A stretch of 64,000 nt of DNA, from NCBI GenBank assembly GCA_948470475.1, contig OX419343.1:14160414-14224413 (forward strand). The letters are read 5' to 3'. The notes beneath the pieces are model-generated. The model saw only the letters and a list, made by a program, of their open reading frames with translations. It ran no database searches and had not been told where the DNA came from. A program made the position numbers and the translations under genes. Below, piece after piece: positions 44,901 to 57,900 of this stretch. The stretch is from Galaxea fascicularis. Taxonomy: Eukaryota > Cnidaria > Anthozoa > Scleractinia > Euphylliidae. Each line of letters opens with the position of its first letter. Within the stretch, counting starts at the first letter, position 1.

Positions 44901-47900
44901 ATCTTTATGTTGCAGCCATAAATGGGCCGAGCTCAATCACCATCGCAGGTCAGAGTGCAGGAGTTGACCGTATCACACAAGAGAACCCAACCATTGCCAA
45001 GAAACTTCGGGTACAATGTGCGTTCCACAGCCCCCATATGGAATCCATCAAGGATGCCTTTGAAAGGTCTATGACCGGGGTTGTAGCGACAAAAAAACGT
45101 TTCAAGCAAGTACCACTCTATTCAACGGTCACGGGACGACGGTACGATGGAGATTTCGGCACTGAGTACTGGTGGGAAAACATCCGAAAACCAGTTCAGT
45201 TTCAAAGTGCCATTGAATGCATTTTAAAAGAGGAGCAACCTGATGTATTCCTGGAATTGTGTTCTTCAGTAACACTTCTTTCATCAATACGACAGATCAA
45301 TAGCAACCAACCAAATGACAGCAATATAAGCACAATAGCATCCTGCCAAAGAAATAACGACGACCGAGTTTCCATTCTTAACGCTTTAGGAACCTTGTAC
45401 GTGGCTGGCAAACCAATCGACTGGGAAAATGTTACCCACAAGACTGCCCAGTGGCAACCGTTGCCCAGATACCAATGGCAGCATCAGTCCCATTGGAAAG
45501 AGTCAGAAGACAGGAAGAACATTCGTCTAGGCATTGAAGACAGGAGTTTCAAAGGCCAAAATGGACGTTTGTCCCTCAACAAGTATCCTTTCTTTAAAGA
45601 TCATGTCATCCAAAACCAGTTGATCTTTCCTGGCGCCGGATATGTGGAGTATCTGCTCCAAAGCTGCTTCAGAGAAGATGAGAATCCTTCCTTGAGTAAC
45701 GTGCAATTCATCAGAACATTGATGTGGTCCGACGACGAGGACAAAGACGCCACTTCTGGTGACGTCACTCTATCTCTAGAAGTTCTGAAAGAGGGTCCTC
45801 ATTTTCATGTCAGCTGCAAAGATGTTGTTTTTTGCAAAGCCGAGGTTGGACAGAAAGAATCTAGCTCACCACAGTTCATACAAGTGGCGAGTATCCGTTC
45901 GAATCTCGAAGAAACAATTGCAAAAGAGGAGTTCTATCGACGCTTGAGGAAGAATGGTCTTGAGTATGGTCCCGCTTTTCAAGTGGTTAATCAAGTTCTG
46001 CTGGGTGACGGTGAAGCCCTTGGCTATCTTGATGTGGCACTCGATAGAGTTCAACGGATTCACACTACAATCCTTGATGGTTGTCTTCAACTAATCATTG
46101 CAGCTCTGGGTCCATGCTCATCACTATACATACCGATAAAGATATGCATATTTCGGATGAAAGTACCTGCAATTCCTCTTGGAGAAGACCTCGTCGCCCA
46201 TGCGTCTGTCGTGGATTGCGATGGAGCGTTCCTGACTGGTGACATTTCGTTGGCGACGAAAGATGGAAAGATACTGGCTCTGTTAAAAGGAGTTCAAATC
46301 CAAGCAATTTCAAACAGCAAAACAAGACAGGTTGCTGAAGAATGTCTTTTTACCACCATAATGGATCCACTACAGGCAAACCTTAGTCTCGCGGCGCTTG
46401 AAACAGAGTTAACTGAGAAGTACCTCCACTGGAACCACCCCGGAGACTTGAGAGTAATTGAAGAGGCTGATAAGTATGTCCCCGAAATAAACGCCATCAT
46501 GGATGCTTATGTACACCAGGCTGTTTACCGTAATGCAGCAGTGGACGGAAAGAATGGTAGTGTTCCATACATCCAAAGATTCTCAAGTAAGGAAAAGATT
46601 TCACATGGAGATGTAGCAAAAGCCATGCAAGATATCAAGCAAGCCTTGCCGGAGTTGAGGGAAGAATTGGATGTCATTCGACAGTTTGGGGAAACGCTTC
46701 CGGCGATTTTAGAAGATCCAAATTCTGAGCAGAACCAGCATGTGGGAAGGGAGTGGTGGGAGAAATATCTTTGGAGCTCCTTCGCAACTAGAATGCATAT
46801 CAAAGCTACCGCATCTGTCATTGCACAAGTGATCCAAGCAGGATTTAAAACTAAAAGTGTCATTCGTGTTCTTGTTATCAATGATCGTAATGCTGATTTA
46901 ACAAAGTACACTCTACCACACATTAAAGAGGAAGGTATAAAACAGGGACTGGAATTCACCTTTGCTGCGTCGTCGAATTTTATCCTCAGCAATGCCCAAG
47001 AGCAGCTCAGAGAATTCCCGTTTGTTAGGTGCAAGTACTTTGACGCAGAAATAGACAAAGATGATGAAGAATTTGTTCCAGAAAGCTTCGACCTTGTGTT
47101 TTGCTTACACGCATTGCACTCCCCGGCAAATGCTAACCAAAACATACAACGAATTCGACGGTTGTTGCGTCAACGAGGGTGCCTGCTGATTTACGAAGTT
47201 ACCGAGCTGAACTGCATCTCAGAGTTCTTACTTCTCCCACTCTCGCTCTCCCAGAAGGTTGACGCCAAGAATCACTGCCTTTCCAGCACCCAATGGGAAG
47301 AAATCATGACCAGCAATGGTTTTATTGACGTGTTCAGTGCTAAGGCTTCTCACGATTGTTTTCCCAGTGTCATCGCAGGCTGCAAATGTGAGAAAGCCAC
47401 CGGTTCGTTTCTAGACAAGGAAATCACGATTATTGCAAAGAAAGATAATCGTTTTGCTCAGGTTCTCCAACAGCATCTCAAACATTCAAGAGGGTTGGAA
47501 AGGGTGTCTGACGTAAGGGAGATGTTTCAAGATGACATAAGTGCTGTTAATCTACATAATCCAAGAATTGTTCTTTACCTTCACTCAACGTCAAGTGACC
47601 AGCATCTTTCTTATCTCATGGCCCTGTTCCAGGAGACAAATACCAAAAAGGTTTCAAGCATTGAAAGCCTTTGGGTGCTAACTTGCGGTGCAAATGCAAG
47701 TGAAGACATGGAAGGATCGGCGGCTATAGGTCTTACCCGGGCAATTGGAAATGGTATCCACAAATTTCCTATATTCTCGGTTGAGGTCGATCCTGCAATT
47801 TCACCAGAGAGAAATGTCTTCCATATTTGCAATTTATTGACAGCTCCACCTCCAGACCGCGAGATTGTTATTAATCAAGACAGATGCTTTGTTCCTCGAA

Positions 47901-50297
47901 TTTTGCCCTTCACGCTTACAGAATCCAAGGAAATCAGGACCCACACGTGGAAGATAGGCTTTTCGAAATCAGATACCTCTGCGAAACATAGTGTTGATGA
48001 GCTGCATTTCCTTGCAGCGGAGCATGCGCCATTGGCAGACGACGAGGTGCTAGTTGAGATAATAGCGGCCGGGCTAAACTTCAAAGACGTCATGATATCC
48101 ATGGGAATGCTTGAAAAGTTGCAAGTCAGCGAAGAGGGATTTGGTCTTGAATGTTCGGGGTTCGTAACTGATACAGGAGACTCTGTCACAAGATTTGAGA
48201 TAGGTGACGAGGTTGTCGTTTTTTCAAATTCATGCTTTGCCTCACACGTTAAGTGCAGCCAAGAACGTGTAATACGCAAGCCACAAAATCTTAACTGGGC
48301 TGAAGGCGCTGGAGTTGGAATTGTGCTCACCACGGCGTTCTACTGTTTGGTTGAACGAGCAGGTTTAAAGACTGGTGAGACGGTCCTTATTCATTCAGCA
48401 TGCGGTGGTGTTGGACTAGCAGCAGTGCAGGTTGCTCAAATGGTCGGAGCTACAGTTATTTGCAGTGCTGGAACAGAAAAGAAGAGGCAATTTTTGAAAG
48501 ATACCATGTCCATTAAACATGTGACTGATTCCAGGTCTGAGCAGTTTTACCATGATGTCATGAGGTGGACAGATTGTAAAGGTGTGGATGTTGTTCTTAA
48601 CTCTCTTTATGGAGAATTGATGACAAAGAGTATTGCTCTTCTGTCGCATGGAGGCCGTTTCTGTGAAATTGGAAAGAGAGACATCCTTGAAAACACTCAG
48701 ATATCAATGCAAATGTTCCTTGAAAACAAGTCCTTTCTTTCTTGCCATGTAGATGTTCTTCTTCGCCAGGAGCCGCAGACATTCAGGCGGAACCTCGAGC
48801 GAGTGTTTGAGCTGCTGATAGAAGGGTCTCTCAAGCCAGTAACGACAACTGTGTGTTCAGTCTCAGCATTCAAAGAAACTTTCAGAATGATGTCAAAAGG
48901 TGAACATATCGGAAAAATCGTTTTTGACGTCTCAAATGAGCCCTGTCAGACATGTCTGCAGAACACAGCCAGCCTGTTCAAAGCAAATGGCACTTACATC
49001 ATCACAGGTGCCTTTGGAGGAATTGGACTGGCAATGGCTCGGTGGATGTGTAAGCAGGGGGCCAAACATTTGGTGTTAACCTCACTTCACGGTTGCCACA
49101 ACGCTTCAGGCCGTCGTACCTTAGCTTTTCTGAAAAGTCAAGGGGTGATGGTGCATGAATTTGCTGGCGATATCTCGAACGAAGCGTTCGTGCAGACCAT
49201 GATAAAGAACATTAATCAGAACAGCAGTATTCCGGCAATACGAGGCGTATTCCATTTGGCCGGAATCATCATGGAAGAGGACAACTTTCTTCAAGTTCGT
49301 CCTGACCAGCTCAAAGTGATGTTTGACAGTAAAGCTAGAGGAGCTCAATATCTACATGATCATACTCTTGATCAGTCTTTGGACATGTTTCTTTTGATGT
49401 CATCCCAGGTAACCGTCTGGGGGAACCCTGCGCAGCCATCCTACTGTGCGGCAAATTCATACCTGGATGCCTTAGCTCATCATCGACATCGTCTTGGAGT
49501 GCCAGCCTTGTCATTACAGCTAGGAGCAGTTCGAGGAGCTGGATTTCTAGAAGATAAGCCTGGCGTCACCCAAAGGCTTTCTGACAAGGGAGTGTCAACA
49601 TTACACATAGACGAAATTCTGCCTGTTTTGGGAAAACTTCTTAAATCATGTGATCGACCAGTGATCAGCCTTGCAAACCAGGTAGCGTATCCCATAAATA
49701 AGTGTGCTTTTAACGAGTCAAACTTTCATCTGCGGCGATGTATGTAGTGGACATCTCTGCATCGTTCCTAATTGGTCTTCAAATCAGCGCATGTTTCCAT
49801 TAAAAAATATGGTTTGCAAATGTTAAAGCAGACTAAGAAAATTTTGATTTGGAATAAGATTTGAATGCCTTCAAATCTGTAATATTAAATCTGTGGTAGC
49901 TTATCGAGACCTCAGCGTCACTCACAAATTTAACCTTTTTTTCCAGAACTGGGCAGAAACTCAACAGTTTGTTTACAAGACCAGTTTGACATTCAGACAT
50001 CTTGTTAGCAAGAATCCATTGACTTCACAAAATAACGGGCTTACTTCAGACGTACTAGAAGAACGGATGAAGAAAAAGCTTGGAAAGTTACTTCAAGTGC
50101 CTTCTAACACCATTGACCTTAATCAGCCAATGACGAATTATGGTGTGGATTCCCTGATGTCTGTGGAACTAATTACGTGGGCCAGTAAGGAACTTGCTTT
50201 GAATGTTACCCAGTTGGAGGTGCTCGGTGGTATGACAGGGGCGACAATGGTCAAGAAGGCTACACAAGCTTGCAGTAAACTGAGGGAAGATCATTAA
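41956..50297 (+). CDS. Type I FAS-like reducing polyketide synthase, no thioesterase
   Basis: A multidomain iterative synthase extending acyl chains with malonyl units. Exons 41956-42016, 42876-49681 and 49947-50297 join in frame to 2405 residues; the splice restores PIAIVGIGCRLPG. Domains: KS ~12-430 (C182 in DTACASS, H317 in HGTGT, H355 in GHNEG); AT ~540-860 (S639 in GHSLGE; H738 in CAFHS, malonyl-like); DH ~905-1180 (H930; D1088 in DGCLQ); pseudo-methyltransferase ~1230-1540 (SAM glycine loop lost); ER ~1725-2040 (HSACGGVGLAAVQ); KR ~2050-2270 (TGAFGGIG; S2197, Y2210); ACP ~2315-2400 (S2358 in GVDSLMSVEL). The order equals animal FAS without a thioesterase. Every reductive site looks usable. 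It resembles the animal FAS-like PKS group; the product is unknown. The ATG at 41956 is chosen because an in-frame TAG lies just upstream; 42740 lies in the intron. Confidence 0.93.
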
Positions 50298-52432
50298 GGT
50301 GCGTGCACAAGAAAATAACCAATTTGCAAAGAGATGTGCAAAGGGAGAGAACTTAATTAAAAATGACAGGCATCCCATAATTCCGTGAACTATGAGTGGT
50401 TACTTAGCATCTAAGCCACTCAAAGGCTTTTCACATTTTCTTGAAAAGCTCAAATGTCAGTAGGAGAGTGTACACATTTTAGTACGTTGCTCTATGCCTT
50501 CCTCAGTGTAGAATGAAAGTAGAAATTTCTTTCTTCAGCCATTCTCCTATTTTACTTCTTTTCATGAAGGTTTTGTTGGCAAGAAAAAACCTACTAGGTA
50601 CTGATTCTTAAAAGTCAAAGAATATACTGTCTTACATAGGCTTTATATTTGATTATTCGCAACAAGGTGTCAGTGTATACAAGGTTGAATTTATGGTGGA
50701 CCCCCAGATGACTGTTCCATGACCGCCGTGAATTAATTGATTCTATCGCAAGGCATAAGGCCACAAATTAGGATAACAATGCTGGCTAAAATTCTCACCT
50801 GTAACAAACAATCCAGTACATTTCATCTTCTTTCAAGTTTAGTTTGCAGTGATCTCAATCAAGAAAGGTATGAAATGGTAGTGATTCCCGAAAGGCGCAA
50901 TAAGTAACGAAGTAACGAAATCTATGGTTTTCTTTTATTAATAATCCTGTAGCGCACGTGCAGAAAGGTATGATATTTGTAACGAGAAAACTAAGCCTTT
51001 TGGGGATAGCAAGAAAATTTTAATTAGTTGTCTGTAGCAAATGTTATTTAAATTAAGCCCTAGGTGGGGGAAGGGACGGTTCTTTCGTCTTTCTTGTTCA
51101 ATCCATCTTACATTGCAATATCTGCCTTATTTAATTCAATACGGGAATTCCGCTGTTCGTGCCGAGTTACAAACAAGTCAGAAAGTATGCCGTTACTCTT
51201 TATTTCAGTCCTTAAATTCAGGTGTTGATTGGTAATCATCTAAGTCTAACGAGTGAGAAAACAGAAAGTTAACGACAAACTATAGACCTCGGTGGAAAAG
51301 ATTCAATTTATCAAAAAGGAGGGTATTTTGCCTAAACTCAGTTGAAGCTTCAGAAGTTTTCATTTGTTTGAAAAGATAGTGCCGGTCATGTTACAAAAGC
51401 ACGGTTTTGTTAAGTTCTTCTAGCGTTGTGGCGGCCAGTTAATTAAGTAGCCAGTAGCTAACCCAAAGGCAAACACACTGAGAGTTGCTACCTTACAAAA
51501 AACGCCCACAGATTTTAAGTTGTCACAGCTTTGTATACATTTTGCAGTGTGGTTAATACAAAGTGCTTTACCACAACCGTGAAATTGAGATATATAAGCG
51601 TGAAAAAGAAAACAACAACAACAACAACAGCAGCAGCAAAACCAATGAGTTCTAATGACCGTTCATTTTCAAGGATCATTTTCGAATAGTTTTTTGATTA
51701 GAAAAAAGAAAGATAAAAAAGAAAGAAAATTAGATACGATCAATCATTTAGGTACAAAATCTATTTCATGCGTGATCTTAAGGTCGCGGGGGATACATGG
51801 CCGTGAATATATTCATAAGGCAAAAATATTGGTAGGGGTGCTATTTTTCAAAACCTTATATTATGAATGTTAAAAGCCAGTTCCGCTAGTACTTTACAGA
51901 GGTATTGGGTAATAACAGAAGTGCAAAAGCACTGCTTTTTACTGATTCCTCCGCGCCAATGCTGTAAGCCACTGAAGTTTATTTTTTGTAAAACGTGATT
52001 TTGTGTCCAAGTTTTCTTCTCGAGTGGAACACAAACAAAGTTGATTTTACCACTCAGTGATCAGTCACAACCTGTTGTGTCATATTTAACTCCGATTTTT
52101 TTATTTCAAGTTTAATTCAGTCATTCATTTTGAAGTAGCAAAACTTAGCATTCTTGACTGAATTCGAAGCCCTTCAATCTTTCGCTTATTAAAAAATTTG
52201 GAGTCAGATATTACAATCTATAACACACCTACCTCCCTGCCGCGTTAACTCATGGACACAAAATTGGTTATTTTTACGTTTCCGAAGGCTTTCCGAGAAA
52301 ACAGTACTGCACGCAGAAAAGAACATTGCATTGCAGTTTTAATGGTTTTGACAAATAATTGAAATGCACAGGAAGTTCGACACTATTTGAGCTTTCAGAA
52401 ACATTTCGCGTAAAGTCGGTATTACTGAGCCC
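50298..52432. other. Intergenic, no gene seen
   Basis: Follows the PKS stop. An ATTAAA near 50356 is the closest candidate polyadenylation signal. A CAA/CAG-type microsatellite lies at 51610-51640. No further exon or trans-acting releasing enzyme is recognised. Confidence 0.45.
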
Positions 52433-53369
52433 TTGCACTTCGTGCAGTCTTTACAGAAATGCAGACTGATGCACTATCCTTTCCCTGCGATCTTAAGAAC
52501 AGAAAAATGTAGTATCGGCAGTTTGACTACCCACACACATGTTAAAAACGCCAAATTGTTAGGTTTAACTATCAGTGACAATCTCACATGGAACGCGCAC
52601 GTAAATGAGATCATTAAGAAGGCTAGTAAGAAATTGTATTTCCTGGTTCAACTTAAAAGAGCGCGAATGCCCCCCTCAGATTTAGTTCTTTTTTATAAAG
52701 CTTGTGTTCGTTCTGGAGTAGACTATGCTGTGCCCGTTTTCTATAACGCCCTGCCGCAGTACTTGAAAAATGAGCTCGTGCGTATCGAGAAAAGGGCGCT
52801 ATCGATAATTTTGCCCGGCACGGGTAACACAAGTGCTTGCGGTTTTTTGGGCATAACGCCTATTACCGAGCACCACAGTCTTCTGTGCCGTAAATTATTC
52901 GACCAGATATGTTCTGATACTGGTCACAAATTAAACAGCTTGCTGCCTCCTAGGAACGAACCCAAATGTAATCTGAGAAACCATCCGCGCCCTTTTGCCA
53001 TCCCACATTTGAAAACAAATCGAACCAAAAACACGTTCATCTTTGCCATGGCTCGCAAATGTAATAATTAGTTTTGGTCTCAAACGATATTTTTATGACT
53101 GCTGCCATCAATGAATTCAGTTTTTTTTTATAAATATCAATATCTATTTTACTTCTATATATATTTAAGATTTACCTAGGCTTTAATATGACAATTACAT
53201 ATTTTAGATTTAGGTTACATTATTATATTATACAAAATTCATGTAAATAGGTTTTAACTTTTCTAATTTGTTTTGGTTTTTTAAGAATTGTAAAAATTAC
53301 TTAATTCAGCTTTTGTGGCTGCAATGTGATTTTTAAATAAACTATCTCTCTATCTATCTATCTATCTAA
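52433..53369 (+). pseudogene. CR1-like LINE 3' end with microsatellite tail
   Basis: A 212-codon frame (52433-53071) encodes the reverse transcriptase C-terminus: LLGLTISDNLTWNAHVNEII, KASKKLYFLVQLKRA, then VDYAVPVFYNALPQYLKNEL and IEKRALSII. It is followed by ~270 bp of AT-rich 3' untranslated sequence ending in a CTAT tetranucleotide tail (53345-53369). The tail and truncation mark a dead-on-arrival insertion. The open frame suggests it is fairly young. Confidence 0.8.
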
Positions 53370-54946
53370 CACACAGTTTTCAACAGTGTTTAAGCATCGT
53401 TAAGTTGTTACCAGCTTGCCTTGATATATACTTATCGTCACATTTCACCAATATTTCGTATTTGTAGCTTCTGTTTGTTTCATAAAAATGATCCTGAGAA
53501 CGTGGCTAGTAATCGAGCATTTATCTGCTTGATGTATTGTGGTAATGATTTTCTTATGCTCCGAGTCATTGCAGACTCTTAACTTGCTAAATCAGAGAGC
53601 TCACTTAGGAAGACTGGGATCGAGAACGATCGGCGAGCGTTTGTGGGGCTGTTTAGACGGACGCAAAGGAGACCAGACACAATTAAATATTTTGCTCTTT
53701 TGGGTTTTCTAAAAATGTGAGATCCCATAATTTTTTGACACTATTAGTGCACAAAGGCCCGCAGCAGCTTGCATGTTTCAGGCTTTTTGTAGTCTGCGTC
53801 CTCCCAAATAACCCCACACTCGCATGCAAACCATTAATTCCTTGGTTATCACTCCTCAAGCATCAAGACGCTTATTTTTAGTTTAAAGCAAGAAAGCAAA
53901 GTGCTGCCACAGGCATACCAAGCATTGTATAGTTATTTATAACCCTTACATGTTACTGATACTATTATCATATAAAATCAAACATTTACCTATCTGCCTG
54001 TCTTTCTTTAGCCAGTTTCCCCTATACCCCACCCGAAATAAACGACATTGCACCAATAAATGTACATGAAAACTAGGGAGCTGGCCGCTGCACCCGATTA
54101 GATTAGATAACGTACGTAATAAAACTGAAAATATAAAAATTTGACTGTCCGGGAGCAGCGCCAGACTAGAATGGAAACTGTCAAAACCATGTGCCCCTAA
54201 CTGTCGACGAACTAGCCTCGTTACCATGGTAACTGTCACTTGGTTAGTGAACCGTGAAAACAGTAATTTTCTGCTAATCTCCGAACCGCAGAAAATAGCA
54301 ATTTTGGAAGGGATCTGATCCGACGGTTTCTCCGTTCGATTCCAAGTCACAGTCGCTTTAAGCGCATCGAAAGCTGAAGACGACATTAACGTATCGACTC
54401 TCAAGTATATACAGCATACACAGAAAACCTTGTCATAACGAATTTGCAGAAAAAACGACCAAAATGTTCATTATATTGAGCTGTTGATAATTACTTTTTG
54501 GGAAAGGTATTATGTTGCACTAGTACACAGTATTTCCGGATCCCATTTCCATTGCACGGCCACTTTTGGCATAGAATACAGTTGTACTGGCAAACACGTT
54601 CTGCAGCTATACGAACAATGCTGCCAGAGAGTATGACTAGAAAACTCTTGGTGCTATTGCATCGTAATCCACTTTATTTAGCACAGGTGTCCTACAGAAA
54701 GACGTTGGAACAAAGATGACTCGTTTGAATAGTTTACTGATTATTTACAATCCACGTAATTCATTTCCATGCAATTTACGTTAAGTAATGAAGCTATTTG
54801 CAAAAGCCTGTTCCAGGCTTACGACTGTAGAAAAGGAACCGGCCACTAGATGTGCTTCTGGAAGAAGACAAGAATGGCTATCAAGAATCAATCTGTGTAA
54901 GATAAAGATTATTATCTTTTGTGGCACGTTTGTACGATCTGCAACG
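53370..54946. other. TTC21 3' flank, no other gene seen
   Basis: Contains the probable 3' untranslated region of TTC21 at its right end, with AATAAA on the minus strand at 54673-54678, about 270 bases past the stop. A 152-codon minus-strand frame at 53946-54404 has no recognisable domain and I do not call it. Confidence 0.45.
54673..54678 (-). terminator. Candidate polyadenylation signal of TTC21
   Basis: AATAAA on the minus strand (TTTATT on plus), about 270 bases downstream of the TTC21 stop codon at 54947-54949. Confidence 0.45.
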
Positions 54947-57900
54947 TCAAGCTCTCAGCGCTAACCGTGCTTTGTCCAAGATTTCCTTCCTGATCTTCGG
55001 GTAGTTTGGGTGCTGGTTTAAAACCTGCAACATGCAAAATGTTTACGCTGAAGTGCAATTGTTGAGTTGGTTGATAGACTGTTTTCACGCCATCATTTCA
55101 TCTGGGTCATGCAGAAAAAGCTCCCATAAAAGGAATAGTATTCCGATTCTGCGCATGCTCAAAATTTAGATTTTTGTTAATCCTGTCGCGAAAGCAAACG
55201 ATGCGAGCGATGGTGTTTTTGGCGTGAAATCCGTCCCCATCACTGTTATTTTACATCTCCATTTGCTCAAACGGTTGAAATTTTATTGTTAGATTATATT
55301 TCGTTCCGATTCAGTTTGAATTTTTTTAAAATCATTTCTTTTGGGATTATTTTCAATGCCGTCGAACGGACCTTCGCGAGGAGGAAAGCGCTATGGCACT
55401 GGTCGAAGGCTACTTTCTCCCGGTAGCTTTCAGAAAAGCTCAGAAAACTTGGCTAAGAGGAGAGAGTCGTGGAATTCACAGCACAAACTGAGAATGTACA
55501 TAGAGAAAGAGATACACGATACATGGAAAAGACTGAAGCCGAATCGCGGACTTGAAATTGATTTTACGAGACCAAGAAAGATCAGGACGGAAAATCGTGG
55601 TTTTGAATTTCGATTCTTTTTGAGACTTGCTTCACTGACCATTTGAGCTGAAATAGTGTAACGGCTGTTTTTTGAGATGGAGTGATGGCCGGCTTTCAAC
55701 AGAAGCGAAGCATGTGTGAAAACAACGTGTTTGTGTCCGCGCTCGCAAGGAAATTGAAAGTTTTTCGCTCCTAAGACTCTCCTAACAACAAAATGATTGA
55801 TGATTGCAATAAGATTTTCGGCTGGAAAAGCTGCTTGTTTAGTATTTTCTCTTCGGTAATTGGCCGTTTTTATACTAGAGACGTATTATCCGTCTGGACG
55901 ACTTTGGGCAAACATATGTATTTCGTCTGGTTATGCGTCTCCAGTGTAAAGACGGGCACAAGACGACTTATGCGTCCAGACGAACTCTCGCTCGAAATTC
56001 GTCGTTCAAGAAGAATTACGAGGGATGGTTCGTCTAGACGCCTAATGGGTCTTGTGCCCGTCTTTATACTGGAGACGCATAACCAGACGTAGTACATATG
56101 TTTGCGGTCAAAAGTCGTCCGGACGGATAATGCGTCTCTAAAAAACGGCCATTCATAGTTGTTTTTGGAAAGCGAAGTTGTGTTGACATCGACTAATTTG
56201 CATATCAGTGTTGAAAAATGATATCCGAACAGTTTCGGTGAACGTGCGTAAAATTTTACCAATTTTTGCCTTCAAGATGTTTTTTGCTATTCCTTGATGG
56301 GCATCCAAAGCCTCTGACTTTAGAAAATGTTTCCTTACGTATTCCCGTTCAAGAAGAACTTAATTTAAAGCCTACAATTCCTTATTATCAACTGTGCATT
56401 GTAATTTTTTTGCTGAGCTTGACCAAACTTGATTTATGCAATTACACGCAAAAAACGTAGGAGTCATTATTTCGAAGCAGCTAGGGAAATCTTGCCGCCT
56501 CAAGTTCTATTGTTTCTTTGAGACATAACAGATGACGTCTCGCGCCTGCGCAGAATCGGGACACTGTCCCTCTAATGTCTCCTCTCGTTTTCCATTTGTG
56601 TCCATCATATTGATACCAGTGAACGTCAACCTTACAATACCTGCTACCTCTGTTGTAAGAATCCTCGTGACAACAACTGTCACATCACATCACAGTGCAA
56701 AATGCACCGACCAAGGAAACACCATTCTATAAGGCTAAAAAACAGATGGGTCAAAGTGTACGGCCAGGTTCCAGGATAAGCATTATCATTCACTGTTTTT
56801 GGGTTCAGGAACTCCTTTGGGTATTGCATGGAATTACTTAACTTCGGCTATAGACTTGAGACAAACTCAAGTCTAATCCTTAGTCCAACTGTACGCACCT
56901 TATGACAGACGTCAATGGCGTCCACAAGGCGCTTTGCTTTAAGATAGTTGAATGCCAGTCTGTACCCTGCAAAGGGGACAAAATGCGGCAAACTTTGCGT
57001 CATATGGTGTAGTGCTTGTACTGACCAACTCCTTGAATTGTTCAAAACACTTCTGGAAGAGCAATAATCTTCACTTGAGTTTAACAACATTTTTTCAAAG
57101 AAAAACGAAACGTACCGCTAAATTTGGTGGCCTCAAATTGTACGAGCCAGAAGTTAAAGTTAAGCCTAAAAAAAATTGCATGAAACTCTGGGGCCTCAAA
57201 CAGATCAAATCAAGATTTCACCTCTACGACAATTTTCCGCACCTCAGTCATATGTAAAGCGATTTGGACTTGTTGTAATGAATACAAGGCTTCGCACTTC
57301 TGACCCGTTTCGTGCAGGGAGCTATGGACGAGATCAATAATGTGATAGTGATGAAGTCAGGTTTCGGTGTACGGCCACTTCGCTCCAGCATTGTAGTTTG
57401 ACTGCTCCACAAAAAACGCGCTAAGCAACCAGAAAACGTAATTTTAACCTGGCCTAAAGCAACATTTTTTTCGTTAAGTTTAGCTCAAGTGTACTCTCCA
57501 TCTGACCGATCAAAACAATAACCGCCCCAGTGTCACCAAAAAAGGCCTTACGTTTGCCCTTGTACAGATTAAGCATGACGTTACCTCAAACGGCAAACGG
57601 CACAAATGAAACTTTTGCCGTCTGTCTTCAGCTATCTGTACAGCAGAGTGAAAATATTTTTAATTTGCGGTGAATAGCAGGAGACATTTATCTGTTTTTG
57701 TGTGATTTATTTAAGGATTACCAGAAGAGAATAAAAAAAAACAGAGGTAATCTTTGCCGTTTGCCGTCTACCGCGAACGTCATGCTTAAACTCTGTATTA
57801 AGACTTGGTTTACGGAATATTTCACTCAAAACGTGTGCTGCAAAAGTACCGTCTCCGATGTTAACTCAAAAATTGCGCTTAAAGTGCTGGGAAACTAAGT

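Noticed and set aside
49682..49747. PKS ending at the stop at 49747
   Set aside because: The last ~22 codons follow a GT donor at 49682. Splicing to 49947 adds a canonical ACP in frame, which a synthase needs.
53946..54404. 152-codon minus-strand reading frame
   Set aside because: No recognisable domain, no splice context and composition like flanking non-coding DNA.
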